DNA of 64,000 nucleotides from Poa pratensis (taxonomy: Eukaryota > Streptophyta > Magnoliopsida > Poales > Poaceae), in NCBI GenBank assembly GCA_947311845.1, contig CAMZMU010000055.1, positions 20,516,848 through 20,580,847 on the forward strand, given 5' to 3'. The position numbers and the translations under genes are program-made. Numbering within the stretch: the stretch's first letter is position 1; each line of letters opens with the position of its first letter. Of the stretch, positions 56,801 to 64,000 are shown one piece after another. A model generated the notes under the pieces. The model did no database searches. It worked only from the letters and a program-made list of their open reading frames with translations, and was not told the DNA's origin.

Positions 56801-58381
56801 CATTAAGTCGTAAAGTGAATTGTAATCCTTTGATGGAAGAAGGAATGCCCAAGGAATTGAGGAATGAGATACAAAGAGCTGGTATTGAAATCTGGGAAGG
56901 TCCAGAGTTGAATAGTATTGCAGCTATGGAAGTTATTGAAGAAACAGAGATGGAATTGAAAGAAAATATCCTTTATCGGCAAAGAGAAGATGAATTCATA
57001 GCTGAAGAAATCCGCAGGATTAAAGAAGGTAGAAGATCTGAATTCACCTTGAAGCCAGAAACTGATTCATTATGGTATCATGGTAGAATATGTGTTCCAG
57101 ATATCCAAGAGATTAAGAGCATAATTTTGAAAGAAGCACATGAAACACCATATTCTATACATCCAGGTAGTACTAAGATGTACATGGATTTGAAGAAGAC
57201 ATTTTGGTGGAATAATATGAAAAGGGAGATTGCAAGATATGTTGCAGAATGTCATACTTGTAGACAAGTTAAAGCAGAACATCAGAGTCCCGCAGGATTA
57301 TTACAACCACTACCAATTCCCAAATGGAAATGGGAAGAAATCAGTATGGATTTTATCACAGGATTACCCAAACAAGGAGAAATAAGGATTCTATATGGGT
57401 AATAGTGGATAGATTGACAAAAACTGCCCATTTCATTGCCATTAATCAGAAAGATAACGCAGCACAATTGGTAGATTTATATGTGAAGGAAATAGTTAGC
57501 AAGCATGGAGTGCCACAAAGTATTGTATCAGATCGTGGATCCATATTCACGGCAGCTTTTTGGAGACAACTTCACAAGCAGTTGGGTTCAAACCTAAAGT
57601 ATAGTACTGCATACCACCCACAAACTGGTGGACAGACAGAAAGGACAAATCAAATCTTAGAAGATATGTTAAGAGCCTGTGCACTTGATTTTGGAGGATC
57701 ATGGGATGAACACTTAGCTTTAGCCGAATTTTCCTATAACAATAGTTATCAGAGTAGTATTCAGATGGCACCATTTGAAGCTCTTTATGGAAGGAAGTGC
57801 AGATCACCAATATGTTGGTTTGAAGTAGGGAGAGTAAAGAATTTGCACCTGAGTACATAAAGGAACAACAGCAGATTGTGATATTATAGAGATCGTCTCA
57901 AAATAGCTCAGAGTAGACAGAAGAGTTATGCTGATCTATCAGAAGACAGTGGGAACCAGAGATACAAGATATGGTATATCTAGAGTTAGTCCTACTAAAG
58001 GAGTGAAGAGATTTGGAGTAAAAGGGAAGTTGAGTCCCAGATACATAGGACCATTCAGAATTTTAAGCCGGAAAGGCGAAGTAGCCTATGAATTGGAGTT
58101 ACCTGCTATATTATCACAAGTTCACAATGTGTTCCATGTATCTCAACTCAAGAAGTGTTTGAAACCACCAGAAGAACCAATTCAGTTTGAAAAGCTGAAT
58201 TTCAACCAGACCTATCATATGAAGAGCAGCCCGAGAAGATATGAGAGAGAATTGGAAAAGATTGAGGAATAGAGCAATCAAGTATTGTCTAGTTCAATGG
58301 AAGAATCATTCGGACAGAGAGGCAACTTGGGAGAAAGAAGAAGACTTACGACGAGACTACCCACAGTTGTTCAGGTACTAA
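53865..58381 (+). CDS. Chromovirus gag-pol polyprotein (frame broken by indels)
   Basis: Gag starts at ATG 53865. Domains: gag fold at 54190-54590 ([30 protein letters not shown]), zinc knuckles at 54771-54812 and 54831-54872 ([28 protein letters not shown]), protease at about 55095-55340 ([12 protein letters not shown]), RT at 55600-56330 (catalytic FIDD near 56040), RNase H at 56440-56830 (ending in DALSRK), integrase at 57100-57850 (HHCC finger; core Asp, Asp and Glu in SDRG and GGQTERTNQ contexts), chromodomain at 58255-58378; stop TAA at 58379-58381. Frame changes occur near 54110, 54214, 54558, 55493, 56170, 56304, 56418, 56661, 57376, 57839, 57982, 58204 and 58239, with another near 57880-57950. 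Nearly all are one missing base in a short run. No in-frame nonsense change was noted apart from these, so the real copy may be intact. Confidence 0.88.
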
Positions 58382-58405
58382 GAAACTTCGGGACGAAGTT
58401 TAATT

Positions 58406-58419
58406 TAAGGGGGAGAGGA
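58406..58419 (+). promoter_or_regulatory. Polypurine tract of the chromovirus
   Basis: TAAGGGGGAGAGGA directly before the 3' LTR (TGTAATACC), the expected primer for plus-strand DNA. Confidence 0.9.
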
Positions 58420-61400
58420 TGTAATACCCCGCAGTTATAGGACTCGAGAGGGTAGATTTAGGAATTTGCATTTGTGCATTCATGCATCTTTTGGCAAAAT
58501 CCAGATAATTTTCGCGCTTTTGTGTTAAAAGAGTCATAGGGTCGATACCAGACGAGTGTCGATGACCTAGGAGTCAGACATCGACAGTTAGTCGAGGTGT
58601 ATCGATAAACCCTATTCTATTTTACAAAAACCCTAACACTTTTATTTCAAAGTGATGATTTGATTTTTGACATGACTTAAGTATGAAATCAAATATTCTT
58701 TAACTCATCTCATTCTTTCGCACACACAAGTCATATTCACAAGTAAGTAAAATAAATGTTTATGGATGGAAACATCCATTTCATTTACCAAATCAAATAA
58801 CACAATGTTTACTCACATGTTGGAATTGATTTCACATAAGAATAAGACATTTATTTTCACCACATTATGAAGCCATGTCACATATCACACTCACATGGTC
58901 ATTTACAAATTCATAAGAGGAGTTCAATTACATCTCAATTCATGGATACAAATCCATATCCATACACAAGTCACATACTCATTGTGACTACATTCTTACA
59001 CTCATAATTACAACCCGAATTACAAATGTTACCCAAATATAAACCTTACAATGTTGATCTATTACAAAAGGGAGTAAATAAAATCCTAAACTAAATTCTT
59101 CACTTGTCTTTGCTTGGAGTCTTCAACCTGCAAGAACAAACATAAAAAACAAAAGAAAATGGTGTTAAGATTAAAATGTTGCCAACACCATTTGGTGCTG
59201 GCATATTAGTATAGAAAATCTGGTTTAATGCCTAACCAAAACTATGGTTTGGTTAGACAGAGTGGAAATGCAAATATAATCCTGAGGCAACAAACAAGGG
59301 ACTGATCTGTGATCATGCTCTTATCAAATCCGAAGGCAACTTAAGGGGCAAAGGCTTAGCACATAATAGATTTAACTTCAGGCAACAATAGGCAACATGT
59401 GCTTTCGAGCAGCTGATCACAAGACCATACATAAGAGAGGCAACATAATTCACATTTCCATTTGGTAAAACCAGAAGATCAAATGCAAATAAATCCAGCA
59501 AATGAAATGGTATCACACTTGCCATTAATTGACAAGTGGATCCTAAACCCACATCTTAAGCTAATTACTAGCTTAATTGGCCACACACTTGAGTTTAATT
59601 AGCAAACCGACTATCTTTAGCATCCCCAATTCTCAGCCAAGCATTGCCACATAGAAGTCTGGACCAGATAGGAGCAATGAGTCAAGAATGACTCATAGCT
59701 ATCTCCAGGGGGAGATGAACTGCGCAGCAGCAGAGCTGAGCTGATCTCCTAGGTGAAAAGGAGTGCAGGAATGAGTCAAATAGAGCAGCTCGAGGCAAAG
59801 AGGGCCACTGTAAGTAGGTTAGTCACCACAGCTCAATTATCCTGGTGTCACAAGCACATAAGTGCTCAAATGTGTATAAATATAGACCCAAGCCGTAGCC
59901 ACAAGAACACACAAATTCACAGCCATCACAACACATACAGTGCACAACCATCATCACAGCCAGATCACAAATCCATCTGTTCTTCACCAAGAACAACCAA
60001 AAATCACAAGCCAATCATGGAGATCACGTAAACCATCTACCACAAGCCATTAAACCCAAGAAGGAGGCCAGTAGCAGAAGAAGTTAATAGAATCACAAGA
60101 AGCAGTCCAGAAGAGGTGGTTGAACCCTGGAGCAAGATCATATTCTTCCGTAGCTTTATCTGCTCTACACCCAAGGTTGTTAAACATATGAGCTAGAGAG
60201 TGATTTAGCAGGTTCTGTAAATGACAGAACCATGCATGAGTGATTTTTAGCATCTGTTCAGGTGCTATAGAAAAGTAATTAGCACAGCAGAGAACTTCTG
60301 TTTTGTGCTAGTAATAGGATAGAGTGAGACAGGAAATGCAGTTGAGTGCAATACCATTTTGTTTGAGCATCTACAGAAGCAAGGGGTTAATCTTAGTGTA
60401 GCATCTGTTCTTATTTTGCTATTTAGCATCACCACATGACAGTGAACCAGCAGAGCTGGATTAGCTGCTCATACCCAAGTGAAACACTTGGATGGAGCAC
60501 AGGAAAGCATGAAAAACATATTTAACCAAGTTAGCTACTGTGTAACTCTACAAGGAGGCATCACAGGAGCCACACATGACTAATTCATGCTTTAAAACAT
60601 CATATCATCATAGCTAGTACCATTACTAGCTCAGAAATAATTTATCTTATCACACATATCGCATCTGTGAGCAATTCATGCCCACAAGTGAGTCTACAGA
60701 GCACATGGAATGATCTACACATGAAGATCAATGCCATACATCACATAAAATCGACACAAAGTGTATCACCGATGCACAGATACACGCACATGGTAGCAAA
60801 AGCACATCTGCTCATCAAATCCTACACCAAGGGAGGTGTATGAGCATGGTAGCAGCTATTAGAGCTAGTAGATGAGAGGGAGAGAGCAAGAGATCGCGAT
60901 TTACCTGACGCCCATGGCCGTAGCTCCATGGCGGCGAGGCAGTGCCTGCGCTACCAATGGAGGGGGCTCAAGGGGAGACGCGGAGGAGCTTCACAGCACC
61001 ATGGCGGCACAGGGGAGGAGCCCTGCACCCAGCCACAGCCAAGAAGAGCATTGCGGGAGCAGAAATGGCGACGGCGTGGCACACCCTAACCCTAGGGTAG
61101 GGGATGCGCACGAGCTGGAGGGGACGAATCCCACGAATCCCTCTGGTAAGAAAGGATAGCGGCGAGTGGGGAGTATTTTGCCCCGCAGCACGGCGGCGGA
61201 GACGGCCGGAGCTGGCCGGAGCGTGGCGGCGACGGTGGAGGCGACTCGGTCGCCAGGAGAGGTCGAGCACGGGCGCGTGCCCGTGCGAGTGAGAGGTGAG
61301 AGAGAGAAAGGGTTGGACTGGTTCGGTTGAACCAGTGTTGACCAGGGACCTATTTGTAATTTTTTTAAACTTACAAATTTCTTCCAAATTTCAAAACTCG

Positions 61401-63207
61401 CTGTAAATTCAAATAAAATCCTAAAAATAAGTTAAAAATATATACAGATATCAGAAGAAAATAAGTAATCCAAATAAAATATCTACTTGATTTATTAAAA
61501 ATTATTTCTTGTAGCAAAAATTCAAATGATCCTTAAGTGGAAATGACTTTGAAATATTTTAAATTATTTTCAAAAGAAAATAATATGGGAAAATTATATA
61601 TCAAGTTCAAAGTATTATTTGAACTACATTATGACTGTCATGTTACTCATCCTAGATAAAATTCAAATCAAAGAAATATTCAAAACAAATCCTTAATAAA
61701 ATCCTGGGGAATTTTGGGATAAAAATCATCTCATCTATGCATATTGGCATGTATTTGGTTTTTCAACATTGTCTTATAAAGACAGTGATTTGGATTTTCA
61801 GAACACGAGGGTCCCAATTCGTCGGAAGCTTTAGACTGCACTACTTGTCAGTCTCAAGGCAAGTTCTATCTTGCATGTCCTCGATTGATTACTTTTACCA
61901 AAGTATTTGAAAAATTCTAAGCTTATCAATGCATGTAAAAGAAAAACCTATTTTCGAATGAGGTGAATTGCTATATATATATTATTGGTTGGCAGTGGAA
62001 CCACAGATTGATGTTGTGGTGGAGGTTCCATTGTACGGGAAAGTATATATCTAGGATTAATAACCCATGGCCCAGTGATCCTTGCGCCGTATTGAAGCAT
62101 CAGCCAACAGATTCACTATGGATGGGCTCGTCAGAGGTTTCTTCCCTCGTTCACATATCCTCGGCAGGCTATTACCTGGTTGCGTCCGTTGCGGCGGCCA
62201 ACTGCGTGGAAGCGCGTGACCTTCCCACTCGACGGAGTGACTGGAATAGAAGCTTGGGAGGGGTGGCGGGCCAGTGGTCTTAGTTACCAGCCGCGTCACA
62301 AATGGGCGGATATGTGTTGTGCAGGGAGGCAACTCCACATGACTTGTTGCCCTGAGTTCTGGCTATAGCACACATGGTGTGCGAAGAGAGCAAAAGGAGC
62401 CAGGCTGCTGTTGGGTAAAGTGGTGTAGCTCTGCAGAGTTAAACAAAGAAATTGTGACTGTCACATCCTTATTCCAGGAGGGAACTACAGAACGCTGCGG
62501 GAAAGGCATCCCAAGTGATGACTAAAGACCCGTGGAGACTGGGGGCATAGTTTTCTAAAATAAAATAGACCTTTTCCTAAAATGTTTTACAAAAGATTGC
62601 ATATATATCCATGACTTTTTGGTCAGGATGGTAGTTAGTGCATCATACACTTTATCATCTATTATTTGAACTTGCTGGGTAACGCTAGTGTTGCTCACCC
62701 TTTTCCTCCGTTGATCTCTGCTTAGACTCTGATGAGATCGCTGAAGACGACTTTGGAGCATATCATGCCGACGAGGTGTATTTTGAAGCACCTGATCTGT
62801 CTGGAGGAATAGAAGGCGTCGACTACATCATCGCCTACGGAGCCGACGACGCCGACGAGGAGGAAGTGGAGACCTAAAGTTATCGTAGTAGGAACCTGGC
62901 CGAGTCAGACTAGACTAGTACTACTTAGCGGCTAAGCCAAGATGGTTCTTAGTTTGCTATTTTCTATCGCTTGTATTTTGACTCCTGTCAACATCGCAGT
63001 AATAGACATTCCTCCCATGTCAGAGGAAGACGTCGATGTTTTTATGCATTTCTGGCTTGTAATCTTTAGCAGTGTGTAATAAAGTGGACCCGCAATGTTT
63101 CTGTTGTACTACTCTGAGTGATGTAATATTTACGGATTAGTCCTTCCGTGGGTGTTATGTCAACGACTTATACACTACAATATGCAGTGGTGTGCTGGGT
63201 CACCGCA
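58420..63207 (+). repeat. 3' LTR of the chromovirus (4788 bp)
   Basis: Near-identical partner of 47385-52178. It lacks about 25 bases found in the 5' LTR near 49220 (partner position about 60250). TATA candidate near 59875. Confidence 0.95.
62725..62877 (+). CDS. Acidic exon-like frame inside the 3' LTR
   Basis: Copy of 51696-51848 in the other LTR. Only two bases differ over 153 and both are third-codon changes that keep the residue (GAG/GAA, ACT/ACC). Same candidate acceptor upstream. Confidence 0.4.
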   Translation, partial: DSDEIAEDDFGAYHADEVYFEAPDLSGGIEGVDYIIAYGADDADEEEVET

Positions 63208-64000
63208 GTTTCCTCTCCCCTTCTTTGCTTCCCGACCAAAACTTTTGCAGTAATGAATTTATGTCGAGACATAATCCTCTTGGCAGCTTAAAACACGCCA
63301 TAGAGAAAATCGGGATGGCTTGCGCAACGGATTTGATAAGAATATCTTTACCCCCCCCCCCCCCCCCGCTGACAGCAACTTCTCTAGCCACCCTTGTATT
63401 TGAGCCCACACCCTGTCCTTCAGATATTTGAAGGCACCGTTCTTTGATCGTCCAACATCTGACGGCATCCCAAGGTACTTCTTATTGAGCGTCTCCGATA
63501 TCACCTGAAGGATATTTTTGACCCCTCTTTGATCACCTGTGGGCATGTCTTGCTAAGAAAGATAGATGATTTATCCCGGTTTATCCACTGGCCGCTCGCC
63601 ATACAATACAAGTCCAACAACTGTTGGACTTTCCCTGCAATCTCCGTCTCTGCCTTGAAGAGCAACAGGCTATCATCAGCAAAAAGGAGGTGGTTAACCA
63701 CCGGGGCCGTTGGCGCCACCTTTAGTTCATGGAGCTCCGATGAGAAACTGAGTTTTAGGAGGCACGAAAGGCCCTCAGCTGCTATCAAGAACAAATAAGG
63801 CGATATAGGGTCACCCTGCCGTATCCCCCTCGAGGGTATAAAATGATCCAGCTTGCTTCCATTCAAAAGGACTTGGAAGGAAACTGTAGTAACCAGCCGC
63901 ATCACCATTTGAACCCAACTCCTGTGGAAACCCAACTTGAGCATAATGGCCTCAAGATAGCTCCACTCCACTCGGTCATATGCTTTCCTCATGTCCAGTT
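63208..64000 (-). mobile_element. LINE, RT core part (continues beyond the window)
   Basis: Direct continuation of the LINE at 45790-47384 once the chromovirus and one GTTTC are removed. RT blocks: KAYDRVEWSYLEAIMLKLGF, then GIRQGDPISPYLFLIAAEGL, then the catalytic FADD in NHLLFADDSLLLF (about 63680-63700). Downstream the frame breaks around 63510-63545 and at a C run (G on the coding strand) at about 63351-63367. The 5' end, endonuclease and ORF1 lie outside the window. Confidence 0.88.
63351..63367 (+). repeat. Poly(C) tract inside the LINE RT region
   Basis: About 16-17 C (G on the coding strand) replace the conserved stretch after a GWLEKLLS-type RT motif; the coding frame shifts across it. 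Confidence 0.75.

Larger units (their letters stand above)
47385..63207 (+). mobile_element. Complete Tekay/Del-like chromovirus (Gypsy), 15.8 kb
   Basis: Two 4.8-kb LTRs flank a 6.2-kb interior, with exact target duplication GTTTC (47380-47384, 63208-63212) in the LINE RT. The primer-binding site TGGTATCAGAGC (52181-52192) matches the initiator tRNA-Met type, and a polypurine tract is at 58406-58419. All domains are present in order: gag, two zinc knuckles, protease, RT, RNase H, integrase and chromodomain. Clade is judged from the C-terminal chromodomain, the tRNA-Met primer and the long LTRs. LTR differences seen by eye are few (scattered substitutions, small indels, one of about 25 bp near 49220), so the insertion is fairly recent. 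Confidence 0.93.

Noticed and set aside
1..64000. CRISPR array, operon or bacterial-type defence system
   Set aside because: Eukaryotic intron-containing plant DNA. The only tandem arrays are the 54-bp coding-phase repeat and small duplications; no spacer-repeat pattern.

Overview
This is nuclear DNA from a grass, most likely a Triticeae cereal (wheat, Aegilops or barley group). The evidence is the plant genes with GT-AG introns, a few genes scattered among nested LTR retrotransposons, and Stowaway, Harbinger, hAT and long-arm MITEs of the kinds common in pooid grasses. The species is inferred, not proven.

Layout. 1-1230: first exon of an unrecognised minus-strand gene. 1230-4315: MITE, SINE-like and unassigned repeat DNA. 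4316-5583 (-): a P-class PPR gene with several frame breaks. 5875-5946 (-): tRNA-Lys(CTT). 7429-12367 (+): a nine-exon plant O-fucosyltransferase-family gene. 13675-14126 (+): a dihydrouridine synthase exon remnant split by a 160-bp hAT MITE. 15180-26750 (+): a 3'-truncated Gypsy element whose gag is split by a complete minus-strand Gypsy element (17213-24250, TSD GTCGC). 27267-33500: a hAT element, poly(A) retroposons and a MITE. 33565-34827 (+): intact FLA4/SOS5-type fasciclin-like arabinogalactan protein. 38640-39320 (-): NudC/BOBBER-type co-chaperone. 40192-41633: Harbinger-type non-autonomous element. 42249-43337 (-): four-exon ENTH/epsin-like gene. 45790 to the window end (-): a LINE split by a complete 15.8-kb chromovirus (47385-63207, TSD GTTTC) with 4.8-kb LTRs.

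The host genes are unrelated housekeeping, cell-wall and trafficking genes and form no common pathway. The coherent biology lies in the transposons. The LINE and at least four short or non-autonomous poly(A) insertions share a TCAAAA-type 3' end, so one reverse transcriptase may have mobilised them. The chromovirus carries two coding signals outside gag-pol: a roughly 400-codon frame before gag, and a conserved acidic exon-like frame inside each LTR.

Caution on frames. Most frame breaks in the PPR gene, the O-fucosyltransferase and the chromovirus sit at short homopolymers and are explained by one missing base. This looks like under-called homopolymers (pyrosequencing-like error) rather than decay, so 'pseudogene' calls based on frameshifts alone should be held loosely.
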